This document shows, piece by piece, positions 1 to 17,398 of a DNA stretch of 44,287 bases. Each line of letters begins with the position of its first letter. Positions within the stretch are counted from its first letter, which is position 1. A model generated the notes under the pieces. That model saw nothing but the letters and a program-made list of their open reading frames with translations. It did no database searches and had not been told where the DNA came from. The DNA lies in the NCBI RefSeq assembly GCF_016103465.1, contig NZ_JAEEAP010000022.1, positions 1 to 44,287 on the forward strand, in the 5' to 3' direction. This DNA is from Streptomyces sabulosicollis. GTDB lineage: Bacteria > Actinomycetota > Actinomycetes > Streptomycetales > Streptomycetaceae. The position numbers and the translations under genes were made by a program.

Positions 1-2
1 CC

Positions 3-992
3 CAGGGGCGGCTCGTGGCGTACGGCGTGCTCGGCACCCAGGCCGTGCGGTGGCGCGAGACGGCGTCCGGCAGCGGGCGGTTCGGGGCGCCGCTGGGGCT
101 CGGCGGCGGACCCCTCGCCCCGGCGCTCGCCGCGGTGCGGGACAGCGCGGGGCGGCAGGTGCTGTTCGCGCTGCGGTTCGCGGCGCTTGCCGGGCAGGGC
201 GCGGGGGACCTGCGCGAGATCGTGGTGCTGGAGCAGCGCCGCCCGGACGGCCCGTTCCGCGCCTGGACCGGGCTCGGCACCCCCGAGACCGACCCCGAGC
301 ACGGCCGCCGGGTCGGCTGCCCGGCGGCGGTGGCCACCCCGGACGGCCGGGTGCACCTCTTCGTGCGCACCGCGGACAAGGGCCTGGCCACCCGGGTACG
401 GGACGCGGGCGGGCAGTGGGGACCCTGGCAGCGGCTCGGCGGCGCCGAGATCCAGGACGGGCTGACCGCGCTGCTGGACGCGGAGGGGCGGGTCCATGTC
501 CTCGCCCCCGGCCGCGACACCGTCCACCACTGGGCCCAGGAGTGGGACGGCGGCCCAGTCGCCCTGCGCCCGCCGTCCGGTCTGCCGCGCCCCGGCGGGG
601 ACCCGCTGGGCGCCGCGGTGGCCCCCGACGGCACGCTCGCGCTGGTCTACCGCACCCCCGCGGCCACCGTGCCCGCCGTCCACGGCGAAACCTCCCTCAC
701 GGTGCGGCACTTCGAGGGGTACGGGGCGATCGCCGCCCACACCGTGGCCGAACCGTCCGGCCGCCGCGAGGCGAAGACGCTGCTGCTGGTCGGCCGCGAC
801 CTGGGCGGGGAGGTCCAGGTCCAGTACGGCACCGGCCCGGACGCCAAGCCGCTGCGCTCCCCCGGCCACCTGACCCCGGTCGGCGCCCCGGCCCTCCTCG
901 CGGACGACGGCCACCAGGGCGTCTGCGTGGTGGGCGTGGCCCCCGACGCCACCCCCTGGATCTGGCGCCCCCGCCCCACCTCGCGGGCGTAG
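3..992 (+). CDS. Beta-propeller / tachylectin-like repeat protein, 5'-truncated
   Basis: The frame is open from the window edge to the stop at 990-992, so the true start probably lies outside; a GTG at 15 is possible, but the residues before it (QGRLVAYG) already look like the middle of a propeller blade. The visible ~325 residues contain several ~50-residue repeats of the type DGRVHLFVRT..GGQWGPWQRLGG, DAEGRVHVLAPG..HHWAQ and DGTLALVYRT, typical of PLL/tachylectin-like sugar-binding beta-propellers. No catalytic motif is visible and any signal peptide would lie upstream. It converges on the SRPBCC gene at 1423. Function unknown; lectin-like binding is only an inference from the fold. Confidence 0.6.
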   Translation, partial: QGRLVAYGVLGTQAVRWRETASGSGRFGAPLGLGGGPLAPALAAVRDSAGRQVLFALRFAALAGQGAGDLREIVVLEQRRPDGPFRAWTGLGTPETDPEHGRRVGCPAAVATPDGRVHLFVRTADKGLATRVRDAGGQWGPWQRLGGAEIQDGLTALLDAEGRVHVLAPGRDTVHHWAQEWDGGPVALRPPSGLPRPGGDPLGAAVAPDGTLALVYRTPAATVPAVHGETSLTVRHFEGYGAIAAHTVAEPSGRREAKTLLLVGRDLGGEVQVQYGTGPDAKPLRSPGHLTPVGAPALLADDGHQGVCVVGVAPDATPWIWRPRPTSRA

Positions 993-1086
993 CGGTCGGC
1001 TGCCGCCCGCTGGGCGGCCCCATGGGCCGCCCCGGGGCGGCGCCCTCGGCGCACGCCGTTCGGGCCATGCCCCGGGCGCGCCTCCG

Positions 1087-1136
1087 GGATGTCGCCGGGG
1101 GCGCCCCACCCCGGCGCGGCGCCCCCGGCGACATCC
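1087..1136. repeat. Perfect 19-bp inverted repeat (hairpin)
   Basis: The arms 1087-1105 and 1118-1136 are perfect reverse complements around a 12-nt loop. The stem starts GGATGTCGCC. It lies 95 bp after the stop of the propeller gene and has no T-run on either side. It could be its terminator or a structured 3' end; both strands fold equally well. Confidence 0.7.
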
Positions 1137-1357
1137 GGCCCGGGTCGCGGTCCGGCGCCCCGGGACAGCACCGGGCGCGCGTCGTCCGGGCCGCCCCCCA
1201 GCGCGCGTCCGGGCCGGACCCAGCGCGGCGCAGCGGCGCCCTCGGCGACCTCCCCGGTCGGCGATTCGGTCCGGCTCGCCGGTCGGCGACCGGCCCGGAT
1301 CCCCGTGCGGCGCTCGCGATACTCGTGCGGCCATCACCTCCGCCGTACGGCATGGCC

Positions 1358-1395
1358 GGGGCCCCACCCGACGTCTTCCGTCTGGGTGGGGCCCC
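1358..1395 (-). terminator. Hairpin terminator after the SRPBCC gene
   Basis: Perfect 12-bp arms GGGGCCCCACCC (1358-1369) and GGGTGGGGCCCC (1384-1395), with an additional GACG/CGTC pairing inside the loop. It lies 28 nt downstream of the minus-strand stop at 1423. It may also stop transcription from the convergent plus-strand gene. No T-run, as is common in Streptomyces. Confidence 0.65.
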
Positions 1396-1422
1396 GTCAG
1401 GTCCGGCGGTCGCCGGGGGTGC

Positions 1423-2520
1423 TCAGCGGCGGGCCGCGGCGGTGCGGCGGCCGGGTTCCTCGTCGAGCTCCTCTTCGGGCACCTCGGACTCCTCGGGCTC
1501 CTCATACGCCTCGGCGTCCCCGGATTCCCCGGGCTGCTCCGGCTCTTCGGCCTCGTCCGGCTCCCGGGCGGCCTCCGGCTCCTCCTCGTACTCCTCGTCG
1601 TACTCCTCGGGCTCGGCGCCTTCGGGCTCCTCCTCGTACTCCTCCTCAGCCGCGTCGTCCGGCTCATCGGCGTCTCCCCCGGTCTCGTCGCCCTCGCCGG
1701 TCTCCTCGGCCTCGGCCTTCTCGCGCTCTTCGTCCTCCACGGCCGTCTCGTGGTCCCGCACGACCGCGCCGTCCCGGATCTCGCCGCGCCAGCCGTCCGT
1801 GGCCTCGCCGCGCATCATGATGAACTTCCGGTAGAGCTTCAGATCGAGCCGCGCCCGTCGGCCCTGGGCGCGCCAGATGTTGCCGGTCTTCTCGAAGAGG
1901 CCCTTGGGGAAGTATTCGAGGACCAGCAGCACCCGGGTGAGGTTGTCGCCGAGCGGGTGAAAGGTGACGACGCCCTTGACGGTGCCCTTCGCGCCCTCCG
2001 TGGTCCAGCTGATCCGCTCGTCGGGCACCTGCTCGGTGACGTTCGCCCGCCAGCTGCGGGTGGACTTGGCGACCTTCACCTTCCAGTTGCTGCTGGTGTC
2101 GTCGGCCTTCTCGACGCTGACGACGCCCTTGGCGAAGGTGCTGAACTCCTGGAACTGCGTCCACTGGTCGTACGCCTCGCGGACCGGCACCCCGACGTCG
2201 ATGTCCTCGACGACCGTCACGCTCTTCGACTTGCCGCCCCCGCTCCTGCTCCGGCCGCCCTTGCCGAAGGCCCCCTTGACCTTCTCCTTCAGCGACTCCT
2301 TGAGCGAGTCCTTCAGCTGGGAGGTACCGGCCTTCATCAGGGCCTGCCCCGGGGACTTGCCCTCGGAGAGGGACTGCGCGCCCTTGGCGAGGCCCGAGCC
2401 GAGGCCGGAGATCGCATGGGTCGCCCGCGCCTGGACATAGTCGCGCAGCTCGTCCTTCAGGCGGTCGGTGGCCGGGTTCTTGACGATGTCGTCCTTGAAC
2501 TTGCCGAGCGTGTCAGCCAT
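1423..2520 (-). CDS. SRPBCC (polyketide cyclase/START-like) protein with polyacidic C-terminal tail
   Basis: 365 aa from the ATG at 2520 ([11 protein letters not shown]). This start is chosen because it overlaps the upstream gene's stop by 8 bases, which indicates translational coupling; upstream in-frame residues are shadow-like. Residues ~1-95 form a charged helical region. Residues ~100-250 match the SRPBCC fold (VTVVEDIDVGVPVREAYDQWTQF, then WTTEGAKG and VLLVLEYFPKG). Residues ~260-358 are about half Asp/Glu, with repeated EEPE/EEYEEEP segments. SRPBCC domains bind hydrophobic ligands, but no substrate can be read here. From memory, SRPBCC proteins of this type occur as accessory genes (gvpY/gvpZ type) in Streptomyces gas-vesicle clusters; no GvpA is visible in this window. 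Confidence 0.8.
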   Translation of the reverse strand: MADTLGKFKDDIVKNPATDRLKDELRDYVQARATHAISGLGSGLAKGAQSLSEGKSPGQALMKAGTSQLKDSLKESLKEKVKGAFGKGGRSRSGGGKSKSVTVVEDIDVGVPVREAYDQWTQFQEFSTFAKGVVSVEKADDTSSNWKVKVAKSTRSWRANVTEQVPDERISWTTEGAKGTVKGVVTFHPLGDNLTRVLLVLEYFPKGLFEKTGNIWRAQGRRARLDLKLYRKFIMMRGEATDGWRGEIRDGAVVRDHETAVEDEEREKAEAEETGEGDETGGDADEPDDAAEEEYEEEPEGAEPEEYDEEYEEEPEAAREPDEAEEPEQPGESGDAEAYEEPEESEVPEEELDEEPGRRTAAARR

Positions 2521-3130
2521 TGCGGCCCCCCGCGGTCCTGGCGGTCTTCTTCGCCGCGGTCTTCTTCGCCGGGGCCTTCTTGGCCGCGGCCTTCTTCGCC
2601 CGGCCGGAACCAGAGGCGGCGGTCTTCTTCGCCGGGCCGGTCGGGGCCTTGGCCGTCGCCTCGCGCGGCGGCTTCGGAGGCTTCGGTTTCCGCCTCGGCC
2701 CGGATTCCGTCTCGTCGTCGGCCCGCTCGGCGGAGTCCTCGTCCGCGGCGGAGTCCTCGTCCGTGGCGGGCTCCTCGTCCTCGTCCCGGTCCCTCTCGTC
2801 CTCGGCCTCGGCTTCCTCGTCCTCGCCCCCGCCTTCGCCGCGCAGCAGTGCCGTGCGCTCATGCAGTGAATCGGCGAGGCCGCTCACCCGGTCGGAGACG
2901 GCCTTGGTCGCGGCCTGACGCGTGGCGTCGGCAAGCTCCTTGCGCACTTCCGAGTTGAGGCCGCTCAGCAGCGGCGCCTGGGCCAGGGACTTCTTCAGCT
3001 GCGCGGGATCCAGCGTGATCTTCTTACCGGCCAGCAGCATGCCCAGCCCCACGGCGAGTTTCGCCTTCTTGGTACGCCCGAGAAGGTAGCCCCCCACGAC
3101 CGCGACCGCGATCTTGCCATTGGTCATCAT
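2513..3130 (-). CDS. Small helical protein with acidic middle and Lys/Ala-rich (H1-like) tail
   Basis: 205 aa, ATG at 3130 with GGGAG seven bases upstream. A second ATG follows immediately. The N-terminus ([20 protein letters not shown] then [10 protein letters not shown]) contains a short Gly/Ala/Val-rich hydrophobic segment. Residues ~45-95 look amphipathic (LKKSLAQ...[17 protein letters not shown]). Residues ~98-140 are Glu/Asp-rich, and the last ~65 residues are a basic Lys/Ala/Pro tail with AKKA, PAKK and AAKKT repeats like histone H1 or the tail of Streptomyces HupS. It is the first gene of a two-gene unit with the SRPBCC gene (8-base overlap). I do not recognise a defined enzyme family; the N-terminus recalls accessory proteins of actinomycete gas-vesicle-type clusters, from memory only. 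Confidence 0.75.
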   Translation of the reverse strand: MMTNGKIAVAVVGGYLLGRTKKAKLAVGLGMLLAGKKITLDPAQLKKSLAQAPLLSGLNSEVRKELADATRQAATKAVSDRVSGLADSLHERTALLRGEGGGEDEEAEAEDERDRDEDEEPATDEDSAADEDSAERADDETESGPRRKPKPPKPPREATAKAPTGPAKKTAASGSGRAKKAAAKKAPAKKTAAKKTARTAGGRNG

Positions 3131-3190
3131 GTATTCGCTCCCGAAGTCGAACGCGGCTTCGATGTGGACGGCCGGGTACCCACATACGAA

Positions 3191-3223
3191 AGAGCCCCAC
3201 CCGCCAAAGGCGGATGGGGCTCT
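3191..3223 (-). terminator. tuf terminator
   Basis: 15-bp arms 3191-3205 and 3209-3223 around an AAA/TTT loop. The single imperfection is a G.U pair in the minus-strand RNA but a C.A mismatch in plus-strand RNA, so the hairpin is built for minus-strand transcripts. TTTCGT follows. It lies 20 nt after the tuf stop. Confidence 0.85.
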
Positions 3224-3243
3224 CTGCTCCGGGGAGCGTCAGG

Positions 3244-4437
<1,194 letters not shown>

Positions 4438-4662
4438 TGGGGTCCTCCTGTGGAGTGGTTCTGTACGCATCCACGCTTTGCGGATGGGTTCAGGTGGTCT
4501 TACCGAACCGGCCAGGACCCCGAGGGGGATGCCCTTCGCCGTATTCGTATGGGGGCCGGCGGCCGGGGCCCGTCATGGAACGCGGTGGACGCGCTCCACG
4601 ACGGAAGGCCCCGATGCCTTGTGCTTCCAGCCTAAAGGGTGGGAAATGCGGATGAACCCGCC
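4438..4662 (-). promoter_or_regulatory. fusA-tuf intergenic region, possible tuf promoter and leader
   Basis: 225 bp with no gene. On the minus strand a -10-like TAGGCT lies at 4634-4629, but no good -35 is present at 16-18 bp. Two small hairpins are visible (GTGGA/TCCAC near 4583-4600 and ATCCGC/GTGGAT just before the RBS). Streptomyces tuf1 is known to have its own promoter in this interval; I cannot fix its position from sequence alone. Confidence 0.35.
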
Positions 4663-6783
<2,121 letters not shown>

Positions 6784-6821
6784 ATGGCTCAGTCTTCTCT
6801 CGGTTCTCGATGGGGTAGCGA

Positions 6822-7292
6822 CTACCAGCGGTAGTGCGCGAAGGCCTTGTTGGACTCGGCCATCTTGTGGGTGTCCTCACGCCGCTTGACGGAGGCACCC
6901 AGACCATTGCTGGCGTCCAGCAGCTCGTTCATGAGCCGCTCGGTCATGGTCTTCTCACGACGCGCGCGCGAGTAGCCCACGAGCCAACGCAGGGCGAGGG
7001 TGGAGGAGCGGCCGGGACGGACCTCGACCGGCACCTGGTAGGTGGCGCCACCGACACGACGGGAGCGGACCTCGAGGGTCGGCTTCACGTTCTCCAGCGC
7101 GCGCTTGAGGGTGATGACCGGGTCGTTGCCGGTCTTCTCCCGCAGGCCCTCCATGGCGCCGTAGACGATGCGCTCGGCGGTGGAACGCTTGCCGTTCAGC
7201 AGCACCTTGTTGATGAGGGAGGTCACCAGAGGAGAGTTGTAGACCGGGTCGATGATGACCGGGCGCTTCGGGGCGGGGCCCTTACGAGGCAT
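6822..7292 (-). CDS. rpsG: 30S ribosomal protein S7
   Basis: 156 aa, the usual S7 length. It is a primary 16S rRNA-binding protein that organises the 30S head. The N-terminus [20 protein letters not shown], the central [21 protein letters not shown] and the C-terminus [16 protein letters not shown] are typical. The start lies two bases after the rpsL stop, so the two are probably translationally coupled. Confidence 0.98.
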   Translation of the reverse strand: MPRKGPAPKRPVIIDPVYNSPLVTSLINKVLLNGKRSTAERIVYGAMEGLREKTGNDPVITLKRALENVKPTLEVRSRRVGGATYQVPVEVRPGRSSTLALRWLVGYSRARREKTMTERLMNELLDASNGLGASVKRREDTHKMAESNKAFAHYRW

Positions 7293-7294
7293 TC

Positions 7295-7666
7295 TTACTT
7301 CTCCTTCTTGGCGCCGTAGCGGCTGCGAGCCTGCTTGCGGTTCTTGACGCCCTGCGTGTCGAGGGAGCCGCGGATGATCTTGTAACGAACACCCGGCAGG
7401 TCCTTCACACGACCGCCACGCACGAGCACGATGGAGTGCTCCTGCAGGTTGTGCCCCTCACCCGGGACGTAGGCGGTGACCTCGATCCCACTGCTCAGCC
7501 GGACACGCGCGACCTTGCGGAGCGCCGAGTTCGGCTTCTTCGGCGTCGTGGTGAACACGCGGGTGCATGTGCCACGGCGCTGCGGCGACCCCGCGAGGGC
7601 GGGGGTCTTGTTCTTCTCGACCTTGTCCTGGCGGCCCTTGCGGACCAGCTGCTGGATCGTAGGCAC
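7295..7666 (-). CDS. rpsL: 30S ribosomal protein S12
   Basis: 123 aa, GTG start at 7666 with GGAGA six bases upstream. S12 sits at the decoding centre. The streptomycin-related segments [13 protein letters not shown] and [15 protein letters not shown] are wild type: Lys43 and Lys88 are both present. First gene of the str operon; its promoter is at 7862-7890, giving a leader of about 190 nt. Confidence 0.98.
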   Translation of the reverse strand: MPTIQQLVRKGRQDKVEKNKTPALAGSPQRRGTCTRVFTTTPKKPNSALRKVARVRLSSGIEVTAYVPGEGHNLQEHSIVLVRGGRVKDLPGVRYKIIRGSLDTQGVKNRKQARSRYGAKKEK

Positions 7667-7718
7667 CGTTTCTCCGGTTTCTGTGTGCCAGTCTCGGTAA
7701 AGCTAACCTGGGGTTTCT

Positions 7719-7797
7719 CCGACCCACGCGGTCGGGTGTGTCGCGCACCGCAGCCCTCTGCGAAAGTCAGAGAGTGCAGATTGTTGGTGTCGACACC
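7719..7797 (-). promoter_or_regulatory. Structured leader of the str operon
   Basis: Three elements lie in the predicted rpsL leader: a perfect palindrome GGTGTCGACACC (7786-7797), a CTCTG/CAGAG hairpin with a 7-nt loop (7756-7772), and a CCGACC/GGTCGG hairpin (7719-7735). The last ends about 50 nt before the rpsL start. None has a T-run. They may be a translational or attenuation control region; a binding protein cannot be assigned. Confidence 0.45.
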
Positions 7798-7853
7798 TCG
7801 GGCTCCCGAGCGGTCTGGAAGCGCGCACAGGAGCCCAGGGACACCCCAGGCAC
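7767..7853 (-). CDS. Possible leaderless 28-codon ORF in the str leader
   Basis: GTG at 7853 opens a 28-codon frame ending TGA at 7769-7767. The GTG lies 9 nt after the end of the predicted -10, so it could be the 5' end of the transcript, i.e. a leaderless start, which is common in Streptomyces. The stop codon falls inside the 5' arm of the hairpin at 7756-7772. No homology is recognised; it could be chance in GC-rich DNA. Confidence 0.25.
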   Translation of the reverse strand: MPGVSLGSCARFQTAREPEVSTPTICTL

Positions 7854-7861
7854 AAGGTCAG

Positions 7862-7890
7862 AGCGTACCTATAGCATCGGCTCCGGTCAA
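7862..7890 (-). promoter_or_regulatory. str operon (rpsL) promoter
   Basis: Minus strand: -35 TTGACC at 7890-7885, 17-bp spacer, -10 TACGCT at 7867-7862. This fits the vegetative (HrdB-type) consensus TTGACN/TANNNT. It lies between the rpoC terminator and rpsL, with the start predicted near 7855. Confidence 0.75.
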
Positions 7891-7935
7891 AACAAATGCA
7901 CACGCGCTGGACACACCAACCCGGAGCATAGCCGC

Positions 7936-7969
7936 AGGGCGGCCACCCCCGCCATGGGGTGACCGCCCT
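7936..7969 (-). terminator. rpoC terminator
   Basis: 14-bp arms 7936-7949 and 7956-7969 around a 6-nt loop, 28 nt after the rpoC stop. The one irregular pair is G.U in minus-strand RNA and A.C in plus-strand RNA, which supports a minus-strand terminator. No T-run follows. Confidence 0.8.
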
Positions 7970-7996
7970 GTGAACGTTGACCAGCCGTCCGCGGAC

Positions 7997-11896
<3,900 letters not shown>

Positions 11897-11994
11897 TTGT
11901 CGTCAATCCCTCTTTCAGGGTCGTGTCTTCGGGTCTGACTGGGGGTCCGGGGAGAGGCCGGGGCGCGCGGTCGCGAGTGCCCCGGCCAGACCCG

Positions 11995-15477
<3,483 letters not shown>

Positions 15478-15638
15478 GAGGGGGTCCTTCCGAGGGCTCG
15501 GACTCACTACGCGCGTACCGGTCCTACCGAGAGCCCATGGATGAAATCCCAGGTCAGGGGGTCTTCATCGGTAGTGCTCGAAGGTAGGTATGCCCCTGGT
15601 GACGGGCAGGGAGCAGCTAACAGGCAGCGCAAAGGGTC

Positions 15639-15667
15639 AGTGTAGCCACTTGGCACACTGATGTCCA
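15639..15667 (-). promoter_or_regulatory. rpoB promoter P2 (proximal)
   Basis: Minus strand: -35 TGGACA at 15667-15662, 17-bp spacer, -10 TACACT at 15644-15639. One mismatch to TTGACA and a good TANNNT. Predicted start near 15632, about 155 nt before the TTG. Confidence 0.6.
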
Positions 15668-15925
15668 GCGCCGAGTTTCTGAGACCGGCAGCGCCAATCT
15701 CTCCCTCCGGTGAGGGGGCGCGCCCCTCGTTGTCTTCTCACGCCCTGTCGGCAGCCCGCGCTGTCGATGCGCATATCGATACTGCCCGCTTCGCCGACGA
15801 TCCATGCCTCGGACTTTCGGATCGGTGTGACGTCGCGTCCTGAGAATTGCGCGCTGCGTGCCGTTCGTCAAGGCCCCCCACTCCGGCGAGATCGTCACAG
15901 GGCGTGGCGACGGGCAACGAAGATC

Positions 15926-15953
15926 ACCCTACCTCCACAAGCCCATAAGGCAA
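15926..15953 (-). promoter_or_regulatory. rpoB promoter P1 (distal)
   Basis: Minus strand: -35 TTGCCT at 15953-15948, 16-bp spacer, -10 TAGGGT at 15931-15926. It lies just downstream of the rplL terminator. Confidence 0.5.
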
Positions 15954-15977
15954 TGTAACCGTCACGGGAACGCCGAA

Positions 15978-16005
15978 GGGCGACCACCCGAACGGGTGAT
16001 CGCCC
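15978..16005 (-). terminator. rplJL operon terminator
   Basis: 12-bp arms 15978-15989 and 15994-16005 with a 4-nt loop, about 80 nt after the rplL stop. The only non-Watson-Crick position is G.U in minus-strand RNA and A.C on the other strand, so it is oriented for rplL. The following sequence (TTCGGCG) is only slightly T-rich. Confidence 0.75.
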
Positions 16006-16085
16006 CTGGCGTGCAACCGGGCCGCGCCACCGGACGTCCTACCGGCGTGTGGCGGCGCGCCACGAGGTCAGCCGACCTCGAGGGG

Positions 16086-16475
16086 TCACTTGACCTCGAC
16101 GGAGGCGCCGGCGCCCTTGAGGGACTCGGCGGCCTTGTCGGCCTGCTCCTTGTTGACCTTCTCGAGGACCGGCTTCGGGGTGCCGTCGACGAGGTCCTTG
16201 GCCTCCTTCAGACCCAGGGAGGTCAGCTCACGCACGACCTTAATGACCTGGATCTTCTTGTCGCCGGCGCCGGTGAGGATGACGTCGAACTCGTCCTTCT
16301 CCTCCTCGGCCGGGGCAGCGGCGCCCGGGGCACCCGGAGCGGCGGCGACCACGGCGGCCGGGGCGGCGGCGGTGACGTCGAACTTCTCCTCGAACGCCTT
16401 CACGAACTCGGAGAGCTCGATGAGGGTCATCTCCTCGAACTGCGCGAGCAGGTCTTCCTGGCTGAGCTTCGCCAT
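16086..16475 (-). CDS. rplL: 50S ribosomal protein L7/L12
   Basis: 129 aa, typical for L7/L12, the stalk protein that recruits translation GTPases. The N-terminal dimerisation domain ([16 protein letters not shown]) is followed by an Ala/Pro hinge at ~35-58 ([16 protein letters not shown]). The C-terminal factor-binding domain ([34 protein letters not shown]) is complete. 84 bp downstream of rplJ, in the same operon under the L10 leader. Confidence 0.98.
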   Translation of the reverse strand: MAKLSQEDLLAQFEEMTLIELSEFVKAFEEKFDVTAAAPAAVVAAAPGAPGAAAPAEEEKDEFDVILTGAGDKKIQVIKVVRELTSLGLKEAKDLVDGTPKPVLEKVNKEQADKAAESLKGAGASVEVK

Positions 16476-16559
16476 GATGGCGGTCCTTCCACTAATTCGG
16501 CAGGTGGTGCCGGATGTACATGTCGGCGGGCTTCCGGGCCCGCTGCGACCGGGGCCTGA

Positions 16560-17123
16560 TTACTCGGCGGCCTCGGCCTCGGCGGGAGCCGGGGTGTCGG
16601 CACCGCCCTGCTCGGCCTGCTTCTGCCGGAGCGCCTCGGCGGTCCGGACGAACTTCGACAGCGGGGCCTGGAAGAGCGCGGCAGCCTGGGACTGCTTGGC
16701 CTTCATCGCACCCGCCAGCTTGGCGAGCAGCACCTCACGGGACTCGAGGTCCGCGAGCTTCTTGATCTCGTCGGCGGACAGCGCCTTACCGTCAAGGACA
16801 CCGCCCTTGATGACGAGAGCGGGGTTCTCCTTGGCGAAGTCACGGAGACCCTTCGCCGCCTCGACCGGATCACCGGTCACGAAGGCGACGGCCGACGAAC
16901 CCGAGAACAGGTCGTCGAGCTGGTTGATCCCGGCCTCGTTGGCCGCGATCTTGGTCAGCGTGTTCTTCACCACACGGTACTGAGCGTTCTCACCGAGCGA
17001 ACGGCGCAGCTCCTTCAGCTGCGCAACGGTGAGACCGGTGTACGCGGTCACAACGGCCGCGTTCGCGTTGCGGAACTTCTCCCGCATCTCGTCGACGGCT
17101 GCGACCTTGTCAGGACTCGCCAT
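16560..17123 (-). CDS. rplJ: 50S ribosomal protein L10
   Basis: 187 aa from the ATG at 17123 ([17 protein letters not shown]) with GGAGG upstream; the longer in-frame extension is leader sequence. L10 is the base of the ribosomal stalk and binds 23S rRNA and L12 dimers. The RNA-binding part ([29 protein letters not shown]) and the C-terminal L12-binding helix region ending [10 protein letters not shown] are present. It is the autoregulator expected to bind the leader at 17253-17355. Confidence 0.97.
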   Translation of the reverse strand: MASPDKVAAVDEMREKFRNANAAVVTAYTGLTVAQLKELRRSLGENAQYRVVKNTLTKIAANEAGINQLDDLFSGSSAVAFVTGDPVEAAKGLRDFAKENPALVIKGGVLDGKALSADEIKKLADLESREVLLAKLAGAMKAKQSQAAALFQAPLSKFVRTAEALRQKQAEQGGADTPAPAEAEAAE

Positions 17124-17190
17124 GAGCCTCGGCCTCCTTCCGGGTGATGAGGACCGCTTCGGCCTGAAGGAAGGAGACTGAGACAACGCG

Positions 17191-17220
17191 AAAACGCCCC
17201 GGCGCAGGCGCTCGGGGCGT
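17191..17220 (-). terminator. Attenuator hairpin in the rplJ leader
   Basis: Minus strand: ACGCCCCG (17220-17213), a bulged A, a GCG/CGC inner stem with a 4-nt loop, CGGGGCGT (17201-17194) and then TTTT. One of the few hairpins here with a real T-run. It lies between the L10 leader and the rplJ start, the position expected for an attenuator; it would also end read-through from the lipoprotein gene. Confidence 0.75.
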
Positions 17221-17252
17221 GACTCGACCGACACGGACCCACGGCCCGTTCG

Positions 17253-17355
17253 GGAGTGCTACCACAGTCACCTACGCAGGTCGCCCGCAGCTAGCGGATC
17301 CTTCAGCCACCGGATCCCTTGCGGGACACGGCGACAACCAGCGGTCTTTGGCTTC
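17253..17355 (-). promoter_or_regulatory. L10-type ribosomal protein leader
   Basis: Just after the promoter the minus-strand RNA reads CCAAAGACCGCTGG, then a GTCGCC/GGCGAC stem (17335-17330 with 17285-17280) enclosing a TCCC-GCAA-GGGA hairpin. CCTGCGTAGGTG follows. This resembles the conserved L10 leader (Rfam L10_leader) that binds L10(L12)4. Assigned by eye from known motif order, not by a covariance model. Confidence 0.65.
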
Positions 17356-17361
17356 TGTAGG

Positions 17362-17391
17362 AGATTACGCGAACGGGCCGCGGCCAGGCAA
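17362..17391 (-). promoter_or_regulatory. rplJL promoter
   Basis: Minus strand: -35 TTGCCT at 17391-17386, 18-bp spacer, -10 TAATCT at 17367-17362. It overlaps nothing but the very end of the upstream lipoprotein gene region, and its predicted start (~17355) coincides with the beginning of the L10 leader. Confidence 0.65.
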
Positions 17392-17398
17392 ATCGGCT

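Larger units (their letters stand above)
993..1422. other. Intergenic region between convergent genes, no gene seen
   Basis: 430 bp of extremely GC-rich sequence between two convergent genes. Reading frames crossing it have Arg/Pro/Ala-biased composition and look like shadows. It holds one very long perfect hairpin (1087-1136) and the terminator of the SRPBCC gene (1358-1395), listed separately. I see no promoter and no RNA gene. Confidence 0.6.
15478..16085 (-). promoter_or_regulatory. rplL-rpoB intergenic region (608 bp)
   Basis: No gene is seen. On the minus strand, in order, it holds the rplL terminator hairpin (15978-16005), a candidate promoter P1 (15926-15953), about 260 bp without recognisable features, a second promoter P2 (15639-15667) and the rpoB RBS. 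The layout implies rpoBC transcription largely independent of rplJL, with a leader of ~155 nt from P2 or ~440 nt from P1. Confidence 0.6.

Noticed and set aside
4453-4655. Short plus-strand ORFs in the fusA-tuf gap
   Set aside because: Arg/Pro/Gly-biased, no RBS, overlapping the tuf start region; not credible genes.
15478-15507. GTG at 15507 as the rpoB start
   Set aside because: Weak upstream RBS; the TTG at 15477 has a strong one and fits the known protein numbering.
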